DNA of 64,000 nucleotides from Cryoendolithus antarcticus (lineage: Eukaryota; Ascomycota; Dothideomycetes; Cladosporiales; Cladosporiaceae). Shown one piece after another: positions 1 to 11,400 of the stretch (position 1 is the first letter of the stretch; every line of letters starts with the position of its first letter). The DNA lies in assembly GCA_002077065.1 (NCBI GenBank), contig NAJO01000025.1, forward strand, positions 496,001-560,000, written 5' to 3'. The translations under genes were made by a program, and so were the position numbers. The notes beneath the pieces are model-generated. The model was not told where the DNA came from. It saw nothing but the letters and a program-made list of their open reading frames with translations, and made no database searches.

Positions 1-136
1 TGTCCACTACCATCATCACACAGAACGATACCAGCTTCATCACCCATCTCTGCACCTACGCGCATCACCCGCAGATCGCTCCCCCTTCTGACTCATCCAC
101 GCGCAGGGAAGCCTACCGATACCAGCTCCCACCGCA

Positions 137-1300
137 ATGGCGCAAGCAATCAACATCGCGATGGCCTTCGCCTCGCCTGCACCTTCCGATGCTATCGCCA
201 TCCCGAACGCCCGTGACAACGCCGCCACCGCCGGCAAGCCAAGCTTCTCCGCCCTCGAGAAGCACGCTCATGCGCTCCTCACCCCGCCGAACTCCATCTC
301 TCCCAACATGCCTGCGCATGGCGCTCAGCACGGCCTCATGTCGCCACCGCTGATTAACATCGAGGAAGAGATCGACTTGCAGGACGGGACACTGGCTCTG
401 CCGAGCACGCCTCCCCTCGACGTCATGCCGCCTAGCATGCCGTTGAGCAAAGGCGCGCTTTCGGGACTGGACGCCAGCGCTGCGATCACGCCTGCGATGC
501 TTGCCAAGGACTACCTGCCGGGCATCATGCTGGGCAACGGGCCGAAGCCGATTCGCCATGTGATCGGGGAGCTCACGCATAGCGTGCCAGGCTTCTCGCG
601 CATTCCACCGGCGAAGGCAAGGAGGCTGGTCGTCGCTGCACTGGAAGGTCGCAGCGGCGGCGGCCCGGCTGGTGAGGTAGCGTTCTACAAGACTGGCTGG
701 GGAAGGTGGGACGCACACATCAAAGGCATGGCCAGGGACAGCGCGTCAGGCTCGTACAACGACAGCCGCTTCTCTCCTCCTCGCAGCGAAAACGGCAGCT
801 ACGCCTTATCGCACGGCGACTCCGGCGTTGGCATGTCGGGTCCTAATCCCGCCTATCTGTACAAGGGCAGATCTGGCGAAAGCTGGACCAACTCAGGCAG
901 TCTTCAGGAGGATGACGAGCTGGAAGACATGGAGATGGACGGACCCGAGAACGAGGCTGATAAGATGAGCCTTGACGAGGATTTGCCTAGCTCTTCGGAT
1001 CCTGAATTTGACTCCGCGACTGACGATGAGGACTGGGCGGCTGTCGGCCCTGCTGCACTCAGGAAGGCTTCACTGCCGACTCCTGGACTGCCACGCAGAG
1101 ACTATCAAGCCTTGAGCGTGCCGATCACCACACGCTTCCCGTCACGTCAATGGAGCCGACGGCCATCTGGGAGGAGCGATCGGAGCTTCAGCGCGCTTTC
1201 ACTATCAAAGGGAAGCATGTCTGCTCCCATGGATCCTCGGCTGCAGACGCCTGAAGAGAAAGCTGCGGTTGAGGCACTGATGAGCTTAGGCTCGATGTAA
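137..1300 (+). CDS. Stb3-like Sin3-binding regulator
   Basis: This single-exon gene encodes 387 aa. Residues about 114–197 match the Stb3 (putative Sin3-binding) domain: a stretch around DYLPGIMLGNGPKPIRHVI, then a basic helix with PPAKARRLVVAALEG, then a GWGRWDAH motif. In yeast Stb3 binds ribosomal-RNA-processing elements and links Sin3/Rpd3 to growth control; I infer a similar nuclear role here. The middle is serine-rich and very acidic (about residues 255–300). The C-terminus ends with a short conserved-looking helix (PEEKAAVEALMSL). The ATG at 137 is the first in frame and follows a C-rich leader. The domain is easy to recognise; target genes cannot be read from the sequence. Confidence 0.82.
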   Translation: MAQAINIAMAFASPAPSDAIAIPNARDNAATAGKPSFSALEKHAHALLTPPNSISPNMPAHGAQHGLMSPPLINIEEEIDLQDGTLALPSTPPLDVMPPSMPLSKGALSGLDASAAITPAMLAKDYLPGIMLGNGPKPIRHVIGELTHSVPGFSRIPPAKARRLVVAALEGRSGGGPAGEVAFYKTGWGRWDAHIKGMARDSASGSYNDSRFSPPRSENGSYALSHGDSGVGMSGPNPAYLYKGRSGESWTNSGSLQEDDELEDMEMDGPENEADKMSLDEDLPSSSDPEFDSATDDEDWAAVGPAALRKASLPTPGLPRRDYQALSVPITTRFPSRQWSRRPSGRSDRSFSALSLSKGSMSAPMDPRLQTPEEKAAVEALMSLGSM

Positions 1301-2569
1301 CTTCAGCCCCCTCCCTCCTGCACCGGGCGTGCACTCCCTCTGACCGCAGCAATACGCAACATCATCACGACTCTCATCACATTTACTCTCTCGTAATATA
1401 CCGGAACGGGCACTGGGCACCAGTCTTCACAAGTCAAGCGCTGACGGAAGAACCTGGATTGACATGGGTGGCTTTTCATCACTCCCAACATCGACTTTCA
1501 TCGACATACTTCTCACGACACACACACACAATTGGAACGCAACACATGATACCCGAACACTCACACCTCCGACTTGGACCGGAACACGACGTTCACACTT
1601 ATTCTGTCTACTTCTTCGGCGCATATTGGACATGCGTGCACCTCACTATATCGCCACCCCTGATGATGGGATTCGGCACCACACTCATTTACTCAACATA
1701 CTTACGACCGGATCGGATGGGAGATTTGAGGAAAAGAAGGCAATGATGACAATAAGCTCGCGGCCGCTGAAATGCCTGCTAGAAGCATGATGGAGTTCCT
1801 TCTCCTCCTCTCGCCTTCCGCGCTCCTACTCACTTCGCCATACATGGCACCATACGCTCTCTCAGGGCACTTGCTGGCTCGCACACTGGGATGGCAATCT
1901 GCTTCCGTAGGCAACGAAGGTTCAACACGGACGCACAGCAGGAGAACAGCTGATTAGGCATCGCCTTTCTCCAAGATCTCGAAGCGAAGGAAAGTTGACG
2001 AGGTCCCATTTATTTGGTATACCTTCGCCAGCTCATCTTCGCGGCTGAGATAAATGGAGAGGTCGGTGTCGTTGGTAGGCTGGGATCTTGAATCTATAGT
2101 GCTCGTGGTACATAGACCTTCAATCACAGTACTGTGTACCACTCTCTATCTCGCTCTCCCTATCTCGTCTTCACCGCGTCAAGTCATGAACATCGTCCGT
2201 CGCATTGCTGAATCGTCGCTCATCCTTCGGAGGGTCTTCTCGCTGGTCATGTGTCGCGTCCGCTCGAGTAGGCGTGACCGCTTAGGTCTGCGGCACGTCT
2301 GAACGAGCATCCTGAGTGTCGCACCCCATGCCGCCACGTGATGTGTGTCTTTGCTCGCTGAGCATCATGCGCCGTGAAATCCCCGCTCCTTTACGCCTGC
2401 CTCTCACACCGCGACTCATGCGCTCAACCTATGTGGTCCGTGATTCCCCATCGAAGCCGTCGCCATACACACTCACACGCAAGCTCGCAACGGACAGCGA
2501 GCGTGCGCGGATGTCATATCCCAGGTCTCAGTTCCGTTACTACCCCTCATGCCCTTCCCCTCCCCCTCC
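1301..2569. other. Intergenic, no gene recognised
   Basis: This 1.27 kb lies between the 3' ends of the Stb3-like gene and the minus-strand RPC11 gene, so it should hold two terminators. It has a short CA run near 1519–1530 and several small open frames on both strands. None has a recognisable motif or spliceable structure. Confidence 0.6.
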
Positions 2570-2993
2570 TCAATTCTCCCTCCACTCCCCCCCACACTCC
2601 ACACACCTATAAAACCTCGTCATCGGCTCATCCGCACTCCGAATCTGCACCTGCCTCCAGTAAGCTTTCTCGCCCCCACAACCCTCCCGCACACACTTCG
2701 CCTCAGTCTGGTCGACGTTCTTCCACGCTTCCGCGCCGCCTAAGATGTCGCCTTCACCGGGGTTGAGCTTGGGGAGCGTTTTGCGCTCGTAGTATTTGCG
2801 GTCTAGCAGCATTTGGTAGGGACAGGTACGGCATTCGAAGCGGGAGCGGTTGGCGAGGTGGGCGGATTGGGGGGGCAGTTCGTGCGAGGGGAGGGGGGAG
2901 ATTGTGAGGAGGTTGCTGCAGGAGGGGCAGACTGGGAGGGGTGTTAGTGGGGGTGTGAGAGGGAGGGGGAGGGGGATAGGTACAGAGCAGCAT
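2570..2993 (-). CDS. RPC11: RNA polymerase III subunit RPC11 (C11)
   Basis: Two exons: 2984–2993 (10 nt) and 2570–2931, joined across a 52-nt intron (GTACCT…CCCAG) to give 123 aa. The protein starts MLLFCPSC. It has an N-terminal zinc ribbon (C5/C8 and C37/C40) and a C-terminal TFIIS-type ribbon with the conserved hairpin RSADEPMT and a terminal CxxC before GGEWREN. The Asp-Glu pair in that hairpin is the acidic centre that C11 uses to stimulate RNA cleavage by Pol III, and C11 also aids termination and reinitiation. Length is close to the family norm of about 110 aa. The tiny first exon is supported by exact restoration of the conserved MLLFCPxC start. Confidence 0.93.
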
Positions 2994-3299
2994 TGTAGGT
3001 GGAGCGCCGGGTGGGCACTGGCTTGCTAGTGAGCTATGTTCACAACGTTCAGTGCGAGGCAAACAGATCGTCTTGCGATGTCGAACAGTGACACACCTGC
3101 AGTATCTAACGGGCCGAGCTCCGGGTTCTGACATGCCGATACAGACGAAGATGGAATCCACTATTCAGAAGTCCGCCAAGTTACGAAGCAGGAGTTGAGC
3201 ACCGGCTCTACCCAAGATGTTCTCCCTAATCCATCGCAGCGGAGTCTACGAGTCTTACAACCCTTCAGGTCGAAACTCTGGCGTACATAGTCCACCCGA
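2994..3299. promoter_or_regulatory. Divergent promoter, RPC11 / MDR gene
   Basis: About 306 bp separate the start codons of two head-to-head genes, so both promoters and leaders must lie here. I see no TATA box or other element I would name. Confidence 0.4.
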
Positions 3300-4364
3300 A
3301 TGGCCCCTACTGAAATCCGACAATGGGTAACCGCCCAAGATGGTCTGGAGAACCTCAAGCTCGAGACCACTTCTTATGCTGAACCCGCGGATGACGAAGT
3401 ACTGGTCAAGATCAATTGCGTCTCGCTCAACTACCGCGACACGGAAGTCTGCATGGGCCTGTATGGCCACCACAAAGGCATGGCCAAAGCCGACAAGATC
3501 GTGCCGTGCTCCGACATATGCGGTACTGTGGTCTCGAAGAACCGCAGCTTCAAGGCCGGCACTCGAGTGATGGCCATCTTCAATCAGTCGCATCTGACCG
3601 GCCAAATCAAAGCGAAGGATATGGCTTCTGGACTTGGCCTGCCTCTACCGGGAGTCTTGACAGAGTATCGATCATTCCCTGCCTCTGCTCTAGTAGCAGC
3701 ACCAGCTCATCTGTCAAATGAGGAAGCAGCCTGCTTACCCATTGCCGCCATGACAGCCTGGATGGCCATCAACTGGAACGAACCCCTCGGCAAACCCGCG
3801 CAGGGCGAAGGGGAGAAATTCGTTCTCCTCCAAGGCACAGGCGGCGTAGCCATCTCCGGCCTCCTCATCGCCCACGCCTCAGGCTTCAAAACAATCATCA
3901 CCTCCTCTTCCGACGGCAAACTCGAGAAAGCCAAGCAGCTGGGCGCGGACTACATGATCAACTACCGCACGAACCCAGACTGGCAAGGCGAAGTGCTGCG
4001 CATCACTGAGGGCGAAGGCGCGGACATCATTTTCGAGAATGGCGCTGCGAAGACTCTGCGGAAGAGCTTTGAGTGTGTCGCTTTTGGCGGGATGATCAGT
4101 TGTATTGGGTATCTCAGTGGGAAGGAAGACGATGTGGGGGATCGCACGAGCACGAATGTGCTTGCGTTGATGAGGAATGTGACGCTGAAGGGGCTTCTAA
4201 ATGGGCCGAAGGATCGGTTCGAGGAGATGAATGAGTTCTTTGCGAAGCGTGAGCTGAGGCCGGTTGTTGATCGAACGTTTGAGTTCGACGAGGCGAAGGA
4301 GGCGCTGCAGTATCTGTATAGTGGCAGTCACTTTGGTAAGGTGGTCGTCAAAGTAGCAGAGTAG
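3300..4364 (+). CDS. MDR-family NAD(P)-dependent alcohol dehydrogenase / quinone oxidoreductase
   Basis: This single-exon gene encodes 354 aa, a normal length for the zinc-independent branch of the medium-chain dehydrogenase/reductase family. The N-terminal GroES-like half contains VKINCVSLNYRDTEVC and a PCSDICG stretch. The nucleotide-binding half has the glycine motif LLQGTGGVAISG around residues 176–187, followed by the conserved KLEKAKQLGADYMINY. The cysteine/histidine ligands of the structural zinc lobe of classical ADHs are absent, so a quinone-reductase-like enzyme resembling the fungal 'zinc-type ADH-like' group is more likely than an ethanol dehydrogenase. The substrate cannot be predicted. 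The ATG at 3300 is followed directly by a typical MAPTEIRQW start. Confidence 0.88.
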   Translation: MAPTEIRQWVTAQDGLENLKLETTSYAEPADDEVLVKINCVSLNYRDTEVCMGLYGHHKGMAKADKIVPCSDICGTVVSKNRSFKAGTRVMAIFNQSHLTGQIKAKDMASGLGLPLPGVLTEYRSFPASALVAAPAHLSNEEAACLPIAAMTAWMAINWNEPLGKPAQGEGEKFVLLQGTGGVAISGLLIAHASGFKTIITSSSDGKLEKAKQLGADYMINYRTNPDWQGEVLRITEGEGADIIFENGAAKTLRKSFECVAFGGMISCIGYLSGKEDDVGDRTSTNVLALMRNVTLKGLLNGPKDRFEEMNEFFAKRELRPVVDRTFEFDEAKEALQYLYSGSHFGKVVVKVAE

Positions 4365-5539
4365 ATTCTGCATTCTCGCAGTTCTGGCATAGCACTGCAA
4401 GACAGGAAGTCAGCACGGTTTCTCGGCCCAGCAGCCGGTCAGCAGCCCTCAGCGAAGTGCTTCTTGGCGTGCCTAGATCTTCCAATGCACCGGAAGAATG
4501 CACGCGGCGTTCTGCATGTGCTCGAACCTTACCAGACTCGTGTCAAACTCACAGCCGCGGGCGCCGAAAGCGAATGTGCGCGGCTTGCGTGTCTCTTTCA
4601 CGCTTGGCGAGTTCGTGTGAGGAGCTGGCTGCGAAGTTGGGAAAACCGTCAAAGGGACGCAATGATGCGAAAGCTCGTCAACGACGTGTAGCTCGAGCTT
4701 GTCGCCGCAGTCAGTCCGTTATTGACGACAAGGTAGGTTCAGCAATCCTTTCCGTCGTTAACGCTGCCCTTTCAACGTGCAAGGCAGGTATCCGGCGGGC
4801 AGATTGATTACATTGCATATTCGGTATTCCGCCCCGGTGTTTCTCCAAGGCTAGAAGCCGCCCTGCAGTAGTGCGCACGCGATACTAGACCCGTGTGAGC
4901 AGCTCGGCCGGGGAGGTCGAGAGCTTGGCTGCAGGTGGATCTGTGGTTCGTACCAGGCGATGTACCTCTCGTGCCGCGTGGGTTTGGAGTCTGATTACCT
5001 TCGTCTGCCAACTTCCATTGTTAGGTCTACCTACTGTCCGAGAATTGGTGTTCGTGAAAACTGACATTCGGAGAGACCATTGTAAGAACATTGCAGCGAC
5101 CCAACGATTTACCCCACCAAAGCCAAGGCTGAGACGATAACGATAAGAGTGGGCTGGACGCGGGTTGGAACATCTCGCACGTGAGCGTCCGGCGGTGGAA
5201 GTCATCGACGACGTTGTCTGGAGGGCTTCTCATACTATCTTAGGGCGGAGTAGTCCATGGTCTGAGTTGCGACAACATTGCACCATCGACTATACAGGAA
5301 TTGAGAAGCAGACGACCGGCTGATACACCCCACGTGCCCACGGACTCTCCGGCCGACACCTCGTGAGCCGCTGGACACCTGGTGCCACAGATTGACCTCA
5401 CTATCAGCTCACATTACTGACCATCCCACGGTGACTGCGAAACAAGTCATCTTTCAGCGGTGGAGGTCGTGTGCCTACCTTCGGCTGACACCACGGCACG
5501 CCAAACACTCTGACTCTGCGTGAGCGCAGCGTATCGATC
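4365..5539. other. Intergenic, no gene recognised
   Basis: This 1.17 kb lies between the MDR gene and the F-box gene and must include the F-box gene's promoter and leader. One CACGTG palindrome lies near 5332. Short open frames on both strands show no conserved motif, and I found no tRNA-like B box. Confidence 0.55.
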
Positions 5540-7738
5540 ATGGCCCAAGTCAACGCTGAGCTCCGTGGGGAGCTCGACGGTCCAACACAGATCGCAAGAC
5601 AGGTGATCGACGGCAGTGAAGCATTTCCTGAGCAGTCGCCGAAGCTGAAAGGCCGCGCTCGACTGGTAGCAAGACTGCATCGCATCTCCTCATCACAATC
5701 GATCGGGAGCGCGGGGAGAGCACGAGCGAGGACATACACCGGCTCTGGCAAAGCTTCTGTCTCCTGTCTATCACTCAGCTCGGCAGCGACGAACTATGAG
5801 GCTTCTTTTGGCACTTCGTTGACCTCGGAAACTTCGAATGGGTACTCCACCGCACCTACGTCGGGTGCCAATACTCCTGGTCTTCAGATACCACAACGGA
5901 CTCGAGTGCGGGCTTTGTCCAATCTGAGTACGAAGAGCTCTGCAGCGATGCCCGCGGGCGTCAGCGCGGTGCGACCGGGGACGCCCTCTGGCATCACGAC
6001 AGTCAGCGAAGACTACTTCGCTGGAGTAGACATTGTAGCTGCACCACAGCGGAAACAGCTCAATTTCTGGCGGGACATGCCCACGGAGATCAGAATGCAG
6101 ATCCTACAATATCTTGAGCCTCGCGAGGTAGTGCAATGCTCGTCAGTGTCAAAGGAGTGGCAGAAGATGTGCTTTGACGGTCAACTGTGGGCGAATTTGG
6201 ACACTGCGGCCTTCTATCAAGACATACCTGCAGATGCGTTGGTGAGGATCATCACTAATGCTGGGCCATTTGTGCGAGATCTCAATCTACGCGGCTGCGT
6301 ACAACTGAGAGAGCGATGGCACGCTAAAGGTCTTTCGGATGCCTGCACGAATCTGGAGAACTTCTCATTGCAGGGCTGCAAGATTGATCGGACTGCGATC
6401 CACAGCTTCTTACTATCGAACAGCCGACTTGTGCATGTCAACTTGTCTGGCCTTGCTGGAGCGACGAACTCTGCCATGCGGATCATCGCCAGCCACTGCC
6501 CGAAGCTGGAGTATCTGGACGTGTCATGGTGCAACAACATCGACACGCGAGGTCTTCGAAGGGTTGTCGAAGCCTGTCCTGGGCTGAAAGATCTTCGAGC
6601 AGGCGAAGTGACTGGCTGGGAGGATGTCGAGTTCATGCAGGAGTTGTTTGAGCGCAACACGCTGGAGCGACTGATCTTGATGAATTGCGATAGTCTTACA
6701 GACGAATCTCTCGCAGTGTTGATCGAAGGTACCACACCGGACGTCGATTTGATGACCGGACGACCTCAAGTACCACCTCGACGGCTGAAGCATCTGGATC
6801 TCACAAGATGTCGTGGCATCACTGACCAAGGTATTCGCACTTTCGTCAACAACCTCCCTGAGATCGAGGGGCTGCAGCTTTCGAAGCTTGACGGTATTGT
6901 CGATGCAACCTTGACTGAGCTGCTTCCAACCACTCCCAATCTCACTCACCTCGATCTGGAAGAGCTCGACCAGCTCTCCAATGCAGTCTTACAGAGCCTT
7001 GCCAGCTCACCCTGTGCCTCACGATTACGCCATCTCAGCGTGTCATACTGCGAGCAATTCGGTGACACAGGCATGCTGGCAGTCTTCCGCGCTTGCCGGA
7101 ACTTACGTTCGGTAGACATGGACAACACGCGCATCTCAGATCTCGTGCTCACCGAAGCTGCCGCGCTAATGCGTGAGCGTACGCCTCGAAGTCTCATAAT
7201 CGACAACGAGATCTTCAGACCAGCAACAGGCTTGCGTCTCGTAGCCTACGATTGCCAGAATGTGACCTGGACCGGCGTGCGCGAAGTCTTGTCGCGAAAC
7301 GCAGAAGTCTTCACCACCACTCGTGCCGCTGAGCTGCCGCCTCTCGAGCGCGCGATCGTCGCCTCGACGGTTCCCTCAGCCAGCTCCTCGGTCGAGCACA
7401 TTCCCACGACTCCGCGTATTCACGTCGTACGCGAGCATTCATACCCGTCAGAAGTCATTCAACTAAAGTGCTTCTACACCTATCAGCCAACTGTGGAGGA
7501 ACACACGAAGCGGGTGATGAGGGGCGACTTCGTGTCGGCTCGGAAGCTGGAGAGGAAGTGGGCGGATTTCATGATAGCGCAGGAGGAGGCTGGAGCTGTG
7601 GGAGCTGGTTCAAGGAGGCGAAGAAGGAGGGCGAGGGAGGCGGCTATGATGCATGCAGATGAAGAGGAGAGTCTGGGGAGTGGTGTTGGGGGTGGAAGGA
7701 GGCGAAGGGCCAGGAGCGGGGGCTGCGCTGTGATGTGA
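5540..7738 (+). CDS. F-box / leucine-rich-repeat protein with C-terminal CaaX box
   Basis: This single-exon gene encodes 732 aa. After a serine-rich N-terminus, an F-box lies at about residues 175–222 (FWRDMPTEIRMQILQYLEP…VSKEWQKMC). Cysteine-containing leucine-rich repeats of the Grr1/Pof2/AMN1 type follow to about 575, with recurring LxxLxLxxCxxITDxG units. Such proteins are substrate receptors of SCF (Skp1–cullin–F-box) ubiquitin ligases, with the repeats selecting the substrate. The tail is highly basic (several RRRR clusters) and ends in C-A-V-M just before the stop, a good farnesylation signal; mammalian FBXL2 and FBXL20 use a CaaX box to reach membranes. A membrane-bound SCF receptor is therefore inferred. 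Which yeast protein is the true ortholog is unclear. Confidence 0.85.
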   Translation: MAQVNAELRGELDGPTQIARQVIDGSEAFPEQSPKLKGRARLVARLHRISSSQSIGSAGRARARTYTGSGKASVSCLSLSSAATNYEASFGTSLTSETSNGYSTAPTSGANTPGLQIPQRTRVRALSNLSTKSSAAMPAGVSAVRPGTPSGITTVSEDYFAGVDIVAAPQRKQLNFWRDMPTEIRMQILQYLEPREVVQCSSVSKEWQKMCFDGQLWANLDTAAFYQDIPADALVRIITNAGPFVRDLNLRGCVQLRERWHAKGLSDACTNLENFSLQGCKIDRTAIHSFLLSNSRLVHVNLSGLAGATNSAMRIIASHCPKLEYLDVSWCNNIDTRGLRRVVEACPGLKDLRAGEVTGWEDVEFMQELFERNTLERLILMNCDSLTDESLAVLIEGTTPDVDLMTGRPQVPPRRLKHLDLTRCRGITDQGIRTFVNNLPEIEGLQLSKLDGIVDATLTELLPTTPNLTHLDLEELDQLSNAVLQSLASSPCASRLRHLSVSYCEQFGDTGMLAVFRACRNLRSVDMDNTRISDLVLTEAAALMRERTPRSLIIDNEIFRPATGLRLVAYDCQNVTWTGVREVLSRNAEVFTTTRAAELPPLERAIVASTVPSASSSVEHIPTTPRIHVVREHSYPSEVIQLKCFYTYQPTVEEHTKRVMRGDFVSARKLERKWADFMIAQEEAGAVGAGSRRRRRRAREAAMMHADEEESLGSGVGGGRRRRARSGGCAVM

Positions 7739-8497
7739 TGTGGGTGATTCTGGAATTGGGGCGTTATGAGAACATTGGTAGGTGTGACAGGGATGAAATA
7801 TCGACGGAATGATTGTGCTTCACTGCATACACATCTAACGGACTGCATATTACGGACATAGCATGATTAACGCCGACGAAAAGGATCGCTCGGTACTGTC
7901 TCTTGTCTCGCCAATCGAGTCTCTCGATTCAATGCTATCAACGAGCTCAACAGCTCACCATCAGTCGCTGCATCTAGACCATATGGCCATGTTCTTATCA
8001 TCAACGACAGCCCATTCCCAACCATCCCCCGGCCAGACACGTCTCCGGAGCAAATAGACTTCTGCGTGTCGACACATCCGGGATGCTGCAGCCAAACGAG
8101 CCAAATTTTGCCCCACCCCATGGTCGGCACGGGCATTCTCTCCACACAAGATCGTGCCTTTGCAGCCTGCACGGCGACATCACCGCGTCGGGCATTCTTT
8201 TGGTTCTTTCTTGAGAGACGTTGAGGAATTGTGTGAAGAGAATCTTTATACATTCATACACCGGAGGTTACTATCTGTATTAGCGCTGCCTGCTGTTGAA
8301 GAGCGCCTTGAGGTATACTTTGCAAGCGAATCGATCAATACAAGAGGCAGACAGACTGAGTCAGCCTCGCATTCGTGCATACCCACGTGTTGCCTGCCGA
8401 GCGGGTGTAACACACAAACCATCGCTTGGTCGTAGAGACATAAGGCGGGTGGGTGAGGCAGAAGGCAGTCACGAGGCAATCGCACTGCGCGTGGAGC
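7739..8497. other. Intergenic, upstream of PAS kinase
   Basis: This 0.76 kb holds the 3' end of the F-box transcript and the promoter of the PAS kinase. A CACGTG palindrome is at about 8384–8389. No coding sequence is recognised. Confidence 0.5.
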
Positions 8498-11400
8498 ATG
8501 ACTTCGCCGATAGGTGCGAGGGAAGATGGTGAGTCGCATACCAGCAGGTGATGCTCGGTCTCTGCACCCATATCCTGTGGCATGCTTGCTAGTATCCACA
8601 TGGTTGCATGGCTTTCTTCTAACATATACCTCTTCGCTTGACAGATCTACCACATCTCACTGCGGACGCGAAGGCGATCGATGATCCGGCGACTTCACCT
8701 GGACCGATAACATCGTTGCAGCTGCCGAGGGCGAGGTCTTCGGCGGACTTGCTGAGTGGGAGGAGTAGCAGTAGTAGTTTGAGAGGGGATATACCTGTGC
8801 CTAAGCCGAGGCTGAGCGTGGACGGGAATGCTGGCGAGCATGATCTTAGCAGGTGCGTAGACAATATGAATGAATATGGGTAGTTTGCTGTACGGCATAG
8901 GAGTTCAAGCGGTGCAAGCCACGTGGAGGTGGTAGTGAATGAGTCACTCGAGACTAACACAAACGTTGAATACAGGTCGCCTGTGCTAAGTGCAGAACGA
9001 GATACTGGTCTCCGAAGGATCCGGCAACAGCCTCCACCAATAAGTCTTTCCAATCCCCGACCGGGCGACACTCGATCTGCCTCAGGTTCTGCGGCTCCCA
9101 GTCGTAAGACTTCTCAATCGCTCATCTCTGGCCCGCTCTCCCCTTCGCTTCCATTCGGCGAGGATCTCACCCGGTTTCCCTCCGAGTCCCTCCACTCGTT
9201 CTCCTTCACCCATCAAAGTAGCGAGTCCCTGGCGAACCGACAGCAGGTCCTGAAGCGAAGTATCGACTTCATGCGGGACAAGCTCGGTTGGGCTGCGTCC
9301 TCGCCTCGCATTGCGAGTGCGCAGGCGCGATTGGCCGGGGATGAGGAGCTGCTGGCTATGATGGAGCTCTTGCAGAAGGCCAACATGATGGGTCCGGAGT
9401 CCGTGCATGAGGCAGGGCTAGGCATCCACACTGGACCGCTGACTGGTCCAGCACATCTGGCGCATGATAATGTCTTTGACAAGAGCTTCCTGCCTGCCAG
9501 TGAACGAGTGGTCGAAAGCCCGAATGGCACCCTATCGCCGAGTGTGCTGGTCGACGAGCCAGAGACCGCAAGTGAGAAAGCAATATCGCCTGCGAACTTG
9601 GGTACCCCGCAAGGAGACAGTATGGAGCTTCTGTCGCCGCAACTGTCACAGACAACATCGGACGATCTGATGCCATCTGACATGACACGATTCGGGCCTG
9701 GAAAATCGTCGCTCAAGAGGACATTCACAGACACATCGGGACTCTCACTGCAGCATCGATTGACTGAAGCAATGGCACAGCCGTATCATGCGTCACAGCG
9801 TAAGCCATCGAACATTTCTCCACCTAACGCGCCCACAGTACCCCAGCCTGTTCGTGCCAATACAATTCTCGAGAGAGCGCCACATGGCCAACGCAACCCT
9901 AAGAACCCTCAAGCAATCTTTACAACCGAAGGCGTAGCGCCGTGGACGATTACGGCGGCTAATGACCTTGCCTGCCTCATCTTCGGTGTCACCCGCGCCG
10001 AAGTCCGCAAACTCGCCATCACGGAGGTCATCTCTGAAGAGCGCCGAGGGTGGCTTGAAGAAAAGCTGAGAAACCCCGAAGCCGGGACAGCAGCCAGACA
10101 GTCGAATCATCAGCAGAAACAGCAGTCTCCGGTGAGTCGCAAGAGCAGTCCCAGCAAAAGTCTTGCGGGCATGGGCAATGGAGTCACTGCTAAGCTTCTC
10201 TCGAAGCCACCTTCACGCGAGACCTACCAGTCACGGCGAAGTAAATCCGAAAACGGCGTCAAGCCGCCCCCACCTACGCGGTCACCTAATCATCTGCCGA
10301 GTAAGAGTCGCGGCGTCTTACTCTGTGGTGATGTGGTGCCGATCAAGAAGATGAACGGCACTTACGGAAGTGCTTCGCTGTGGGTCAAGGAGAAGAGTGG
10401 TGGGCTGATCTGGGTGCTCGAAGAGATCGCGGAGGATGTGGCGTTTCTCACTGTCGACGAGATCGGATCTGTTGTCAAGGGCACTGGAGACATCGAGCCC
10501 ATCTGGGGTATTGAGAGGGTCAGACGTGGGATGGATGTGCAGAAGCTAATGCCAAGTTTCCCGAAGCTGGCTGGAACGCATACCGGCGCGCTAGACTATG
10601 ATGCTGTGGCGAGGCTCCGGAGATTCACAGCAAGGACCAGCAACTCGATCTCGATCCCCGTCACCGTGGATCAGATACCTGGAGAGAGCACTTTCAGAGT
10701 GTCGAGCTTCCCGCATATCGCTGGAATCATGGTGTTGAATCCTGCAAGTATGAGGATCAGCAGTAGCAACAGTGTGTTTTCGGCTGCACTTTTTGGACAT
10801 CCAGACCCAGATGGCATGCAGATCACTGATCTCATACCTGGATTTGACAAGGTCTTGCGGATCATGACTGATGAAGATAACATCGCATTGGTGGATGGCA
10901 TCGTGATCCCAGAGCACTCCTTTCGACGAGCGCGAGCTCTGCTTGCCATGCGTGAAGGGAGTGCAGACGCCGCAGCCTACTTCCTCCGACCTAGTGGGTT
11001 GCCAGCAAAGCACAGAGATGGCGCCGAGATCATGATCGATTTGCAGATGCGGGTAGTAAAGTCGGATCGTGACCCTATCTACAATGAGACCGTAATCGAG
11101 GAGGAAGCCATTGCCACAATGCCCGGCAGCGAAGTCGTCTTTGCGCTGTGGATCACGTATAGCAGACAGCTCCACGCTGTCAACCACGGCATCGGACCTC
11201 CACCAGCGCCTTCCCGCCCCAACACGGCTCCTTCACAGCCAGTCCCTTCACTCCGCCCGAGCGCAAAGTCCAGCTCCGCCTCTTCAACCGACACAGCCGA
11301 AGCCGACACGCCCCAAAGTAGCAAGACTTCGACAGGTAACAAGTTGACTCGCCAACTTGCCTACGCTGCCTCCGAAGATGCGGCAGACACTCACCCCATA

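Noticed and set aside
113..718. 201-codon open frame antisense to the Stb3-like gene
   Set aside because: It mirrors a GC-rich coding region and has no family features; it is a frame shadow.
1459..1790. Overlapping short open frames downstream of the Stb3-like gene
   Set aside because: Composition is untypical of coding sequence, there is no recognisable motif, and no splice partners were found.
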